Positions 21,295 to 33,917 of a DNA stretch of 64,000 nucleotides are shown here, piece after piece (position 1 is the first letter of the stretch; each line of letters starts with the position of its first letter). The stretch lies in assembly GCF_030272615.1 (NCBI RefSeq), contig NW_026728904.1, forward strand, positions 1-64,000. Direction: 5' to 3'. Origin of the DNA: Cryptomeria japonica. Taxonomy: Eukaryota > Streptophyta > Pinopsida > Cupressales > Cupressaceae. The notes under the pieces are model-generated. The model searched no databases and was not told where the DNA came from. It saw nothing but the letters and a program-made list of their open reading frames with translations. Both the position numbers and the translations under genes were made by a program.

Positions 21295-24150
21295 TATTTG
21301 GTTTTATGGTGTTATAACCATAGATGTCGAATCCATGAATGTATGTAAGAATGAAAGACAAGACAAGATATGAGGGTTTGTTGTAGGTTGTGGGTTGTAG
21401 ATTTGAGGGCATTTGTTGCAGATCTAGTGATAAAAAATTGTTTCAAAATGGGTTTCCATTGATTTGCATTTTGGGTTTTTGGGGGTGAATTTTCAAATTT
21501 GACCCCATGGGACAAAACGGACCTCGTGGATGTGATTAGGGAGGCTAGGAGACAAATTTTTATATATCTCGACCCATTTTGATGACAGTGATTTGAGTTT
21601 GAAAATTTTTTTTATCATGCAGATAAAAAAACAATAAAAAAATATTTTATCTGCATGATAAAACTCGATAAAATATTATTTGCCATGTTTGTTTATATGC
21701 CAGTGGGATTTGTGGGGTGGGCCCAACCAGTGTGCTCCATTCAAAAAATGATTTTTATTAAAAATTTTGAAAATATATTTGTTGGCATATTGATAGATTT
21801 TAAAAATGATTTTTGTGGCATATTGGCAAAATATTTTTGGAATCCATGCTTGCATTTATAACCTAATTGGTTGTTTTTCTTCAGTGGAGCATAACTTTGG
21901 CATATGGTGTCAATTTTTTGACTTGTTATAGTCATTGAAAAGGTGATTCAGTTTACTTCATCGTGGTATGATTGTTTTATAAAGATTTTGTTTTTTGAGC
22001 AATGAAATGTCAGCTGGAAGTCAGAGTTACCTTGATGGATTTGAGAGGTCATAACCTGACCATATAGATTTGGATTTTGGACTTCGAATAGTCGACATAA
22101 AGCTCTTTGAAAGCACTACACTTTGGTTCAGGTTTGGAGAAGATTTGACATGATTTATATGCTAATATTTTGACTTAATCTATTTATGGTTATTTTTAAC
22201 TATGGTGACATTATGAGTTTATGGCATGCTACATATTGGAGATTTGGATTTTATGTCATTGTACACTCAATGGTGTATATTCATTCCTCGCATGTTGATA
22301 TGGTTATCAGTTTGGATTGAGTATGTATGTTACATTATTGGGTCTACAAGTTGTGGAGTGTTGTAGGTCGTCTTTATTTACAAGATTGCACCTATGACTT
22401 GGATATGGGTTGTCTTTTCCCATAGATCTTTCATTGTTTATGCATATTCAGATTTGGTGGCTTATCTTAGTCAATGGTTCACTGATTTGTTGTCATCTTT
22501 AAGAGGAGAGATGTTGTTACCAGGTACAATCATGATGGAGGACCTACATGGTTGACTATGTGATATTGACAAGTTGGACTCATTGAGTTAGATTCTTGTT
22601 TTGTGGATGTGATCATGATGCCATGGTTGTTCCTTGTGTTTAGGGGCTTTGGCATGACATGGTTGGATTTGTAGGTGCTTTCATTGATTTTGATTTGATA
22701 TGGATTCCAGATTGATATAGTAGTGTATCCTCTTATTTGAGGATCATGGTTAATTTGACTTTTGGGAGCTCATGATGTTGACATTGAGTTCTTTGAGTAT
22801 TAGATGGCTTTGGTTGATTCTCATGGTAGAGGATGGTTTTACCATATTGTCATGGATAGATTGTATACACTTTCATTGGGATATTTTGATAGTGATGATG
22901 AGGTGGTGTAGGATTTGATCATGATTATTTATTGGTAGTTTTGTATCTTCTTGAGATGGAGTTCATGGTTTACTTGATATTATTGACATTTTTGTTGTAT
23001 GTGTGTAGGATTGAATGATCTTCATTTAGGAGATGGTTATCATGATACCATGTGTGACTCGGTATCATGATTTAGTGGGAGTTGTTGAAAATGAAGTTTA
23101 TTGACCATTGGATGGTGGATGATCTTCTTAGTGTGCAGATGTTTGGAGGATGCCTTAGATCATGTTTTTGCAGAAGGGTCTTTCACATTTGTGGGTACAC
23201 TTGTAGGAGATGGTGATCTTCATGATACTCGAGGATATTTACATCTTGAGGGCTCAAGGAGTCCTTGGTTGAGGTGTGGTTTATGCTTTCATTTGACATG
23301 TTATCCTTGCTTGATAGGATGGCTGATATTTTGTCATGGTACACTCTTGATATTCATTTAGAGTTTTGGAATGATATGGTTATTTGATATGTTCATATGG
23401 AGCATGTTATCACTTTGGAGGAGATGGTTAGATCATGTTGTCATGTATTGTTCTTGATTTTGTGATTGGAGATTTGACATTGATCTTGGTAGATCTCTTT
23501 GTATTGGGTACATGATCATTTTCTTGATTACTTTATGGTGGTGCTATGTTGTATTTGGAGTTTGGCATGGATTGATCAGTTAAAGGTACTCAAGGACACT
23601 TGGAGACATAGGTGATGTTGATATTCTCTTATGATTAGAGATATTTGTTCGAATGGTTGATGCTTTCAGTAGGAAGACCAAGGAGCATTCACCTGGTATG
23701 GACTTGAGAGGAGATTGTTCTTACATGAGTCATTATGACTTGGATATCTTGGATGAGCGTTCTCATTCCCCGCTCTTGGTCTAGTTGGAAGTTTACTAAT
23801 TGAGAGGTATTCCCCATTGTTTTCTTTGAGGTGCATTATGTTTATGCTTATATTTCATAGATATGGATCTTGAGCTATGGAGATGTTTAGTTCTGGAGGG
23901 TTCATTTGAGAGTTGTATGACATTGGTTATCTCCTTGTGCATTTGAGTTATTATTATGATGGTGGTAGTCATTAACATTAGTTTGGGAGATGGTTTATTG
24001 GGTGTATTCCCTAGGCTTGGGAATGGATATTTAGTTTGATCTTCTTGGTTATGAGAGACTTACATCCATGTTGATTACATGTTATACATGTTTGTTTGGT
24101 CCAAGGGACTGAATGGGTTTTTGGGTGTTCGGTGATCGTATGGATTTGTG
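21295..24150 (+). mobile_element. Interior of element G, apparently non-coding
   Basis: About 2.8 kb follow the primer site without a frame longer than about 90 codons and without a recognisable Gag or Pol motif. The DNA is rich in short GGTTT/GATATTTTGA-type words and reads like a large non-coding retrotransposon derivative or a heavily decayed element. No 3' LTR was found. Confidence 0.4.
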
Positions 24151-24372
24151 TTACACTTTAGGCTAACAATGCCTATTCTGGCTGAACCGATTTGGCCCCA
24201 TTCGGCAGCCACGTTGCGCTCTCGTGGCAAGGGGTTTCTAGCCAGAAAACCCTTTCCCTATAAGGGTGCCGAAATCCACCCAAGCTGCTCATTTTGCATT
24301 GAGTGGCTTGGAGTTAAGTAGGAAGGCGCAAAAAGTCTCAGAGATCCGATCGGAACGGTTTCGGCATTAAGT
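24150..24372. other. GC-richer island of unknown nature
   Basis: This block is clearly richer in GC than its surroundings and contains a TATA-like CCCTATAAGG. It ends at a run of T (24377-24389). I do not recognise it. It has no match to 5S RNA that I can see and no long frame. An LTR or SINE fragment is possible. Confidence 0.3.
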
Positions 24373-24514
24373 ACCTTTTTTTTTTTTTAAATGTATTTAT
24401 TTTAACATATTAATTTATATTGTTTTTAATAGAAAATTAGTTTTTTTTAAGTTTTTAAAAAATATATATTTTTTTGTATATATTCTATCATATTAGTTTA
24501 GAACATTAGAAAAT

Positions 24515-24850
24515 AAATACACACATACATATGTAAATACATACACAAACATATACATAGATACATACATACAAACCTACATATATACGTACACATACAT
24601 ACATACACCTATATACACCTACATACAAAGCTACATACAAACATACACAAACATACATACCTACCTACATAAATGTACATACATAGATATAAAATAATTA
24701 TATCTACACCTTAGGACATACACATACATAAAAATACATACACATACATACCTATGTCTACATACATACACAAACACATACATGTACATACACATACATA
24801 AATACATATGTGCATACATACATAAATACACATAAAATAATTATATATGC
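24515..24850. repeat. ACAT-type tetranucleotide microsatellite region
   Basis: Repeated ACAT/ATAC words with point changes fill this stretch, giving a degenerate simple-sequence tract. Confidence 0.85.
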
Positions 24851-24877
24851 CTTAGGACATAAATACAACTCAGGTTA

Positions 24878-24957
24878 TGCTATGAGGGGTCGTGTGTGGT
24901 CCTGAGGGGTCACACACATGTGTGACCCCTCAGGACCACACACGACCCCTCATAGCA
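24878..24957. repeat. Perfect palindrome, 39-bp arms and 2-bp spacer
   Basis: The left arm 24878-24916 is the exact reverse complement of 24919-24957. Past a two-base mismatch the symmetry picks up again (CAGG/CCTG). The arms use the same words (GGGGTCACACA, TGTGACCCC) as the satellite that follows. Confidence 0.93.
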
Positions 24958-24999
24958 TGTCCTGAGGTGTATGCATGTATGTATGTGTATGTATACATC

Positions 25000-26311
25000 C
25001 TAAGGAGTATATAATTATTTTATATGACCCCTTAGGACCTATTATGATTACATAAGACCAAATGGTTTTGCAAGGGGTCATTTGTGGTCCTAAGGGGTCA
25101 CACATGTGTTCTAACACATGCACGTATGTAGTCCTAGGGGGTCATGCATGTGTTAGAACACATGTGTTACCCCTTAGGACCACTTAAGGCCCCTTGCGAC
25201 ACATGTGCACCCCTTAGGACCTATAAGGACCACAAAAGACCAAATTTTGTCGCAAGGGGTCATATATGGTCTTAAGGGGTCACGCATGTGTTAGAACACA
25301 TGTGTGACCTCTTAGGACCACTTAAGGCCCCTTGTGACACATGTGCACCCCTTAAGACCTATTAGGACCACAAAAGACCAAATGTTGTCGCAAGGGGTCA
25401 TATGTGGTCCTAAGGGGTCACACATGTGTTCTAACACATGTGTGACACCTTAGGACCATTTAAGGCCCCTTGCGACACATGTGTACCCCTTAGGACCTAC
25501 TAGGACCACATAGGACCAAATGATGTCACAAGGGGTCACATGTGGTCCTAAGGGGTCACTCATGTGTTCTAACACATGCATGACCCTTAGGACCACATAA
25601 GGCCCCTTGTGACACATGTGCACCCCTTAGGACCTACTAGGACCACATAGGACCAAATGGTGTCACAAGGGGTCATATGTGGTCCTAAGGGGTCATGCAT
25701 TTAAGGCCCCTTGCAACACATGTGTAGGTATCCCTTAGGACCTACTAGGACCAAATGGTGTCGCAAGGGGACATATGTGGTCCTAAGGGGTCACACATAT
25801 GTTCTAACACATGTGTGATCCCTTAGGACCACTTAAGGCCCCTTGCGACACATGTGCACCCCTTAGGACCTATTAGGACCACAAAAGACCAAATATTGTC
25901 CCAAGGGGTCATATGTTGTCCTAAGAGGTCACACATGTGTTCTAACACATGTGTGACCCCTTAGGACCACTTAAGGCCTCTTGCAACACATGTGCACCCC
26001 TTAGGACCTATCAGGACCACAAAAGACCAAATGTTGTCGCAAGGGGTCATATGTGGTCCTAAGGGGTCACACATGTGTTTTGACACATGCATGACCCCTT
26101 AGGACCACTTAAGGCCCCTTGCGACACATGTGCACCCCTTAGAACCTATTAGGATCACATAGGACCAAATGGTGTCGGAAGGGGTCATATGTGGTCCTAA
26201 GGGGTCATGCATGTGTTCTAACACATGCGTGACCCCTTAGGACAACTTAAGGCCCCTTGCGACACATGTGCACCCCTTAGGACCACTTAAGGCCCCTTGA
26301 GACACATGCAA
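25000..26311. repeat. Satellite array with 138-bp period and an internal hairpin in most units
   Basis: Unit landmarks of the CAAGGGGTCA type fall at 25071, 25253, 25391, 25529, 25666, 25764, 25902, 26040 and 26178. The spacings are 182, 138, 138, 137, 98, 138, 138 and 138. Most units hold an inverted repeat reading CCTAAGGGGTCACACATGTG, a short loop, and its complement. One unit is expanded by 44 bases and one is contracted by 40. No open frame is supported. Confidence 0.93.
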
Positions 26312-27062
26312 ACAAGCTCATCAACTACCCTAAAGAGAGAAATTGGAGAAAAGAAGAGGAAATTGTTAAAGGGTGATAAATACATAGAGAATATGCAATA
26401 CAAACAAACAATGTTCGGAGTGTGTGATGTGGTCTCTAATTTATGTCTAGAGTGACTAACTGGTTTTGGAGTTGGACTAGGAAACCTATTGGGCCACGCT
26501 TGGAGGAAATAATTGTGTTCGTACAAGAGCTACCTTTTTTCTATTATGAGAATGATTATTTTGCACCAAAGGATATTTGGAAGACAATTTTCAAAAATTT
26601 CTATGGTGTGGAACTAGAGTTGGTGGACTCGAACTACACTTTTTAGTGTCTTAGAAGACCAAGAGGCTATGTACACAATCTCTCAGTAGAAGGGAGATTT
26701 TGAAAGCATAATTTTCTGGTCTTCTAGAAGTTGAAAAGTACTTCGACAAGTCTACCAACTCTGGTTCCACACCATAATTAGTTTTGGATATTGTCTTCCA
26801 AATATCCTTTTGTGCAAAAGCATCAATCTCATAATAGAAAAAAGGTGGCCGTTGCATGAACACATTGATTTCCTCCAAGCGTGGCCCAATAGGTTTCCCC
26901 GTCCAACTCCAAAACCAGTTAGTCCCTTCGGACATAAATTAGAGACCACATCACACACTCCAAACATTGTTTGTTTGTATTGCATACTCTCTATGTATTT
27001 ATCACCCTTTAACAATTTCCACTTCTTTTCTCTAATTGCTCTCTTCTGGGGAGCTGATGAGA
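26312..27062. repeat. Large inverted duplication of an unidentified gene fragment (about 350-bp arms, 55-bp spacer)
   Basis: The plus-strand arm 26312-26661 and the minus-strand arm 27062-26717 both encode a protein stretch containing TNWFWSW, KPIGPRLEE, PPFFYYE or LPFFYYE, and DIWKTI. The minus arm stays open longer and includes a Lys-rich start (REKKWKLLKGDKYIE). I do not recognise the family. If transcribed across the spacer, the RNA would fold into a long hairpin with mismatches. The right arm's flank continues across element C at 51027. Confidence 0.85.
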
Positions 27063-27089
27063 TTATTTCCACATCATTCAAGATAATGC

Positions 27090-28736
27090 TGTGTAGGAGA
27101 AAAAGTGACACTAAGCAAACATGCCCTAATCTCACTTTCAACCACACACTTGTGGAATACGAAAGAGCCTAGAGGTATCACACAATTGGCTACTTCTTCT
27201 TGTGAAAGAGAGAGCCACGGGCTACCTATTAGGATTTCTATTCCTTTGTTGTAATTGAAAGATAAAATGATGCAAGTTCAATTCCTAACCCCAAAATGCA
27301 AGTATGAACTAATGACAAGATTGCAGAATTGAACTTAAACAATGGAAAGATGTAAACACAAGGACAAGACAAGAATGTAAATGCGTACCTGGAGTTAAAA
27401 TCTGACTGAAAATGTTCGGGACGGGGGCGCGGGTGCCACTGTCCTGATTCTGCCCCTAAAACTGCTCCAAAAACTGCTGTTTTGCAAAGTTGTCAAAAAT
27501 GCTGAAAAATGCTGTCAGAAGGACCAGGGCGCCCAACGCCCCTGTCCTGGTAGGACCAAGGCGCCCCACGCCCCTGTCCTGGTCTTTTTCTCTGAGATTT
27601 GGTGTGGAGTGCTATCTTGACCTTCTTTTCCCGGATCTGTCACCTGCGGTGTCGTCCGAGTCCCGAAACCTGCACTTCTATCTGAAAAGGGTATGGGTGG
27701 CTATATAGGGTTTTGCCTTAGTCAAACCCCCGCTTCGGTGATTTCCACCTCCACGAATAGCCAAGTTGTATTGTAAAATGTTTTGTGTGTGCAGACCTAG
27801 TGTGTGTGCAAGGTCCCTAAATGCAAGAAAGCAAACTAGAGCAACCTAGAAAGTAAACCCTAATTGCTTGTAAATGATAATGTAAATGCTATAAATCAAG
27901 ATGCAAAGTGATCTAAAGCATGAATAAAGGATATATTGAAGCTTATGCAAAGACATGAAAACAACATGAAATCATACCCAACCCTTAAGGGAGGAGTACA
28001 AGCCAATCTTTAGTCGGTAATCTCCTATTGTTCTTCAATGTCTCCCAAGCCCTAAATGAATGAAATTGATGAATGCTTGATGGATGGATGTTGAATGTTA
28101 TTGAAGTCTTCAAAGATCTGCTCTTTCGCTGCCTAGAAGGTCCTCGAAAGCCCAAAAATTCTGATCCTTTCAAATGAAGAAAGAGAGCTCTTATATATGA
28201 AACCCTAGGTCTTAATTTCAACTTTTGGCGGACCTAGAGATTGAATATCCCGCCAATTTATTGGGGTTAAGCTTTATTTTATGATTGGATTGCGCTCCTA
28301 AAATTTCGGGAAAAATGTCCGGGACCATGTGCACTCCGGGCGCCATGGTCCTCTCCGGGCGCCATGGTCCCGACAACTTTTCACCAAATTTTCAGGGCCG
28401 TCGGATATGATGATTTTAGAGAGAATCCCAAAGTTATAGGTGATTTCGAGATGTTTTGACCCCCAAAACCAAGCCCCCAAGTTCAAAATAGGACCTAATT
28501 AGGGTTTTTGATTAAATGATGTATAGGAGGAATAAAATGAAAAGGGCACACTTTAATGAAAGGGCCCAACTTTATGATGTGGGAGATGATAAAATAGAAC
28601 CCTAGACCTAATTAATTTAATTAATTAAGTGCTAAAGGGGAAATGCAATGCAAAATGCAAAATGCGCCAAGGCGGGTGCTAAACTAGGTGTGAAATTGTA
28701 CCACCCTAGCAAGTGCGTACAATTTACGACGCTACA
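27090..28736 (-). repeat. 3' LTR of element C (1647 bp)
   Basis: On the minus strand the LTR starts TGTAGCGTCGTAAATTGTAC and ends CCTACACA. A TATATAAG box lies near 28190-28199. GC-rich palindromic modules of the GGACC..GGCGCC..GGTCC kind occur near 27418, 27522, 27553 and 28320. Confidence 0.93.
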
Positions 28737-28755
28737 TTTAGCCCCCACTTTAGCG
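28737..28755 (-). other. Polypurine tract of element C
   Basis: The minus strand reads CGCTAAAGTGGGGGCTAAA directly against the LTR. The same tract is found in D and E. Confidence 0.88.
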
Positions 28756-30362
28756 TTCATATGAACACTACGTGCATATGCAAGCTAAAGTACAGAAAAG
28801 TTAACATTATTTGAAAAAGGATATATCCATAAGTCTGTCGAACGAAGCCCCCAGCGGTATCTGCAGTACACAGTTAGAAACTGCACCCTACAAAACACGC
28901 GTTAGATCACAAAATCACCTAATGCTTACTAAGGAAGGTGATGAAAATTCGAGGGTAGCTATATGCCCCCCCCTGTTTTGGCTTGCTAATTTTAGTGAGT
29001 TGAAATAGGGTATCATGTTTACCACTTCGAATTGTTAAAGAATATTGATGACAAATGCTCACAAGAGGATTCGATATGAGATCAAAAACTAATGGAGAAT
29101 CATTTGGTAAGAAAGAGGACCAAATCTCAATTCTAACACAACAAAGAGTGTGAGGATTTGAGAGTTTTCTAACACAAGATGAAGGATGTAAATGGAAACA
29201 AAATGCCAAGAGAAGAAAAGAAAGGAAAAAAAAGCATGAATACACACATTGGTGATCCATGAGAAGAATAGTGAGAGAGAAAACATGGACTTCTCGCCCC
29301 TAGATCTTGTCTAGGTGATCCATGGGAAAGAGGACATGGAAAAGTAGCCCCTAGAGTCTGTCTAGGTGATCCATGTAAGGGAGGAGAGTGAGAAAGTCTA
29401 GCCTTATGCTGCTAGTTCCACTCAACCTCGTGCATGTGTGTGTAAGTGAGGTTAGAAGCACCTCATAGGAGTCTATGCCCAAGTATGCTACAACCTGTAT
29501 ATGTATAGTACAAAAGCATGACATCTCGCTCTAAGAGTCTGTGCTCTGGTTCCGACAATGACCCATTGCTCAAAAAGTGTAATGTTTATGTCATAAGCAA
29601 AGTATAACAAGGATACCTACCTTCATCACAAAAGAAGATACCCCAAAAATGCAACAATGTCATAGATCCAAGCAAGAGAGTTTTGCACTCTTTAAGCAAG
29701 GATAAGATAGTTGAAAAGGGATATCTTGTAGTATGTGTAAAGGAGATCCTTAGAGGAGAAGAGATCTTTGTACAAAAGACACCTATCCCCGAGAGGAATT
29801 GTCTTAGACAAATATAACATCTTCTAGAATAAGACAAAGAAGAGAATAAGAATGCAATACTTCCTTCTTTTGCGAGGTGAAAGTGATTCTTAATGAAGGA
29901 TGACGCTCTTTTTAACCCAATTGGGAGAGTGAATTCATTATGGATGTATTTTACCAAGTGCAAAAGAGGTTGTAGTCAAGGACTTACACCTCTTGTAAGA
30001 GAGAATCCTTGAACAAACAACAACAACTGCATATAAGGAATAACATCAAGTAATAAAGTTCACACCATCTACGAAATAGGAAAAAGTGGATCCTTAGATA
30101 AAAATAAGGAAAGATCATTGCCTCCCAAGGATAAGGATAATGAGAAGGACTTACACAATCTTCTAGGGAGAGATTTGGACATAAGCAAAAGAAGAGATGT
30201 ATGAAATCATTCTTGTCCCCATAGGAACAAGAAAATTAGGCTATTATGTTGCTTCAAAAAATATGATTGCACTTGAAATTGAACCATCATGAATGACAAT
30301 GAGCCCCCAGTAAATGAGCTACCAATGTCACATAATGATGAGCAACATAATAGCCATTAATG
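28756..30362 (-). other. Non-coding 3' interior of element C
   Basis: About 1.6 kb sit where reverse transcriptase, RNase H and integrase would be expected. Only short frames without recognisable motifs are seen. Confidence 0.7.
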
Positions 30363-32568
30363 TTATTTAAAGACATGATAGACTAAATGAGGTATTTGAA
30401 TATGACATGTTAAATGCTCAACTATAAGTGAGATCAAGAACATGTATAAAATGATAAAGATTGAAGAAGAAAAGTCACATGAAATCTTAGAAGAGGGATG
30501 AGTGTAATTTATTAGAGCCTTATCCCTAGAGGAAAGGACTTTATGATGAATAGGAGATAAAGATTCATAAGTGGATTTAGAAATTTGAGGGGATTCATAA
30601 AGAGATTTGTTCATTGCCAAGATTTCCTTATGAGGGGAATGAGAGTTGATAGAAGTAGAAGATGATTTAGTTGAAGTGAGATCATCATCACTACTAAATA
30701 TAGCATTCACATTGAGAGATGGTCTTTTAGATGCTTTGGTATGTTTGTAGGGATTATAGCCGAGTCCAAAGGCATAATTATGAAAATTAGTCTCTAGAGG
30801 AACTTTTATCCCTTGTTCGTGAGCGCCACAACCATTTCCATGATACCCATGCTTAGCAAAAATGCAAAAACCACGACCATAACGATCAGCCATTTCAGAA
30901 AGAGAAGGCGGTTTTTCATAAGACAAAGAATCAAACTCTTCAGAATTAGAAGTGTGAGGAGAAGAAGTTTGAGAAGCGGCCACAAAATTATTGCTCATAG
31001 GTTCAGGTAAGATTGATTGATTTTTAGTTTCTTCCTTCTTTTTAACTTTAAACTCTCTAGCCTATACTCACCTACAAAGGTGGGATTAAAGTCAAGAGAT
31101 CCGCAATCGTCATCTGCGAGAACCTTCTCAGGATCAAAAGCCTTTTTATGCGTATATTCAAGTCGAGAAGGATCTTCTTCAGGAGCTTCAGACTCATCCA
31201 AAGAATTTTGATTATCAGAGGGTAAGGATTCATCCATAGGTATCTTGTTCAAAGAGTCATTACTAGAAGAGGAAGGCTTAGATGTTTGCAAACAAGCTTG
31301 AAAATTAGTATCACCTATCAAGGTATATGTCTTATTGTTATAAATGAATTTAACTTGTCTATGCAATGTAGAGGGGACAGCTTGCATACCGTGAATCCAA
31401 GGTCTCCCTAATAACAAGTTGTATGTTAGATTTCCCGACATAACATGGATAGGAGTAGGCAAAGTAACAAGTCCCACTGTGATGGGTAAGGTGATAATAC
31501 CTAATGAAGACTTAGCCACATTATCAAAGCCTCGAATGGGACGAGAGTCAGGCTCAATAAGGGATGTATCCACATTCATCTTATGCAATAGATTAATGCT
31601 ACACACATTAAGGCCAGAGCCATTATCTACTAATGTTCGTCTTATAGCAATGTCATTTATGATAACCACAATCATCAAGGGATCATATTGATGTTGAATT
31701 TCACTAGTAGGCAACTCATCTTGAGTAAACACAATTTGAGCTTTAGGATTCATCATAGAGTTAACCAAAGACACTATATTACTAGATGTATTAGGTGGAG
31801 GAACATTCAAATATTTCAAGGCATCTTGTAACCTTCCATGATGAGCGGAAGAAGTTTGGATCAAATCCCAAAGGGATATCTTAGCAGGGGTAGTTTTAAG
31901 TTGTTCTATGAGATCATAGTCCTTACTAAGCATTTGTGAAATACGAGGAGCTTGAGGAAGAATAGGTTGGGAAGGAGGAAGCGAAGTGGGGATAACTGGA
32001 GGAGGATTAGGTTGCGTATTGTTTCTTGTGTTATAGGTATGGGCAATCGCATGATAACTCTCTCTAGTCAATTGCTTAGCATACTCATAAGGGCTCTTAG
32101 AGGAATAACCTCCTTGCACAGTAATAGTAGGTTTCTTAGGAGTGCAAAAAGAATCATTAGCATAACCACCTTGAACCACTAAGATAGGCTTATTTAAAGG
32201 TTGAGAATTTTGAGAAGGACAAGCACCTTGGACAGTGAAGAGAGGTTTGTTAGGTGTTTCATTCACATGTATCAAATTGATTGAGGATGGTTTAGAGGAA
32301 TGAGCAAAAGTGTTGGAAGAATTATTGATAGTCTTCTCTTGCACTAAAATCTTATCACGGATCAAATCAATTTTAGGAGAGAGACAAGGGATAGGCATTG
32401 ATGTTCTAGTAGGAAGAGTAATACTAGGAAAGGTCATATCATCCTTTATCATCACAGGATCTACATGGGGAATAAACTCTCTAGGAGAAGGATCAACACT
32501 ACTCTCTAAAGTCTCACTTTTGAGAGAGATCTTTGAAAGAAATGTTAACCATCTTGCTTTGAACTAGG
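30363..32568 (-). pseudogene. Element C protease and G-patch-like region (3' part of its frame)
   Basis: The longest open part is 32455-30995 (about 486 codons). It has three repeats of a VQGGY or VQGAC motif, a Pro-rich linker, and a retropepsin-like domain with the active site LVDNGSGLNV, followed by the LLLGRPWIHGMQAVPS stretch that closes such domains. The frame ends at a TGA overlapping the ATG of the next frame (30998-30363). That second frame holds a Gly-rich G-patch-like stretch (KHGYHGNGCGAHEQG), which in plant Gypsy elements follows the protease. Upstream, the join to the part beyond element D needs one frameshift near 32520. No polymerase follows. Confidence 0.82.
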
Positions 32569-32573
32569 GTATC

Positions 32574-33894
32574 TGTAAAGCGGGAAATCGTGATCGAACC
32601 CTAGTTGCTCTCCCCTCTTCCAACTCCGAGGAGAGAGAAGGGAGAGTCACTCTAGGGTTGATGGTTTTCACTTAGGAGGGACTTTACATTCAAAAGAGGG
32701 GTTGAAACCCACAAGATCCAATCCCACACAATGCAAGATTGGATGCTAAATGTGTTTCAAGGGTTAAGAAAGCAAGGCTACCCTCTTTTGTAAAGAATGT
32801 TGATAGAAGAATTAAGCTAGGAATGCATAGAAAGTGATAAAGATTCGCTTATAAACTGAGATAGGGATATAATATGAAGCTGTGGACCTGGAATTAGTAG
32901 TAAAATGTCGATACGGCACTGTCCTGCAAATTTGAGCAAAATTTGACGGGACGATGGCGCCCGGCGTGCACACGGTCCTCCAAAAAATCCGCGAAACGAA
33001 GGGGGATCTGTTCGTCTCTGCACAAGGATTCCAGATCTTCAATTTCAGCTGCGTACCTGCAACCTACACATAGAAAAGCGAAGACGATTGGGTGGTTAGG
33101 GATTAGGGGTTTGCCCTTAGGTCAAACCCCGGTTTGCCCTTAGGTCAAACCCCGGTTTGCCCTTAGGTCAAACCCCAGTTTTGGAATTAACCAAGAAATG
33201 AGAAATGCTGTAAATGTAATGTAAAACAAGTACTAATACCTTGTTGTAAGGATGTTTGTATCCTTATGTGCGAAGGTATAGATGTTGTTGTTTGTTGTAT
33301 GTTGTATGTTGTAGCATGTAATGTGTTGTAAGTGATCTCCTCTTCAATGGTTGAATCCTTGTCTTGAATGCAACACTTAGCCTTGAATGGAGACTTGAAA
33401 TGATCAATTACTTGAAGGAATGCTTGAATGCTTGAATGCTTGAATGCTTGAGTATAGTTTCCACGCTTTTTCCATCATATCGAATGAAAGAGGAAAATGT
33501 AGTTTATATACTTGTCAATTAGGGTTGATAGACTGATTTTCCCGACCTTAGGCCAACCAGGAAAGATAATTTTCCAATTTGCAAACAAAAAGACCCGAGA
33601 CCCCATAGGAGACCGAGCCCAAAATAGGCCCAGGGACCGGGGCGCTGGGCACCATGGTCCTGGGGGACTAGGGCGCTGGGCGTCCTGGTCCTGAAGGACT
33701 AGGGCGCTGGGTGCTCTGGTCCCACCTCCCAGGACAGCAGGGTGCAAAGGAGGTTCAGGCCAGGGTGCAAGAAAATGTAGTTTTTGGTGTCATAATCAGG
33801 TTTCGGGGTCTCCATTCAGGTTCAGTGTTGCATCACCATCGTGAAGACCCAAATGCGATCGAAATTGCAAGTGTCGCAATTTTAGGATGCTACA
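32574..33894 (-). repeat. 3' LTR of element D (1321 bp)
   Basis: On the plus strand it begins TGTAAAGCG and ends GGATGCTACA. It holds three tandem copies of a unit of about 24 bp around GTTTGCCCTTAGGTCAAACC at 33106-33180, and one extra 9-bp TGAATGCTT unit near 33420. The partner LTR has one copy of the 24-bp unit, which explains most of the 54-bp length difference. Three GC-rich palindromic modules lie at 33636-33722. Confidence 0.94.
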
Positions 33895-33917
33895 TTTAGC
33901 CCCCACTTTAGCGGGAG
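33895..33917 (-). other. Polypurine tract of element D
   Basis: The minus strand reads CTCCCGC, then TAAAGTGGGGGCTAAA against the LTR, as in elements C and E. Confidence 0.88.

Noticed and set aside
20986-21348. 120-codon open frame rich in Cys and Trp at the end of the LTR of element G
   Set aside because: It crosses the LTR end and the primer binding site, so it is not a plausible gene.
23060-23095. AGTGGGAGTTGTTG considered as polypurine tract and 3' LTR start of element G
   Set aside because: The sequence after it does not match the proposed 5' LTR at 20580-21280.
24150-24372. GC-rich block considered as 5S RNA or a SINE
   Set aside because: I could not find the conserved internal promoter boxes or a 3' tail of the right polarity, so it is left as unknown.
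25000-26311. Repeat array resembling a CRISPR locus by regular spacing
   Set aside because: Units of 138 bp are similar along their whole length with no unique spacers, and the setting is a eukaryotic genome. It is a satellite.
28811-29286. Small open frames in the 3' interior of element C
   Set aside because: None carries motifs of polymerase, integrase or envelope-like proteins. They are expected by chance.
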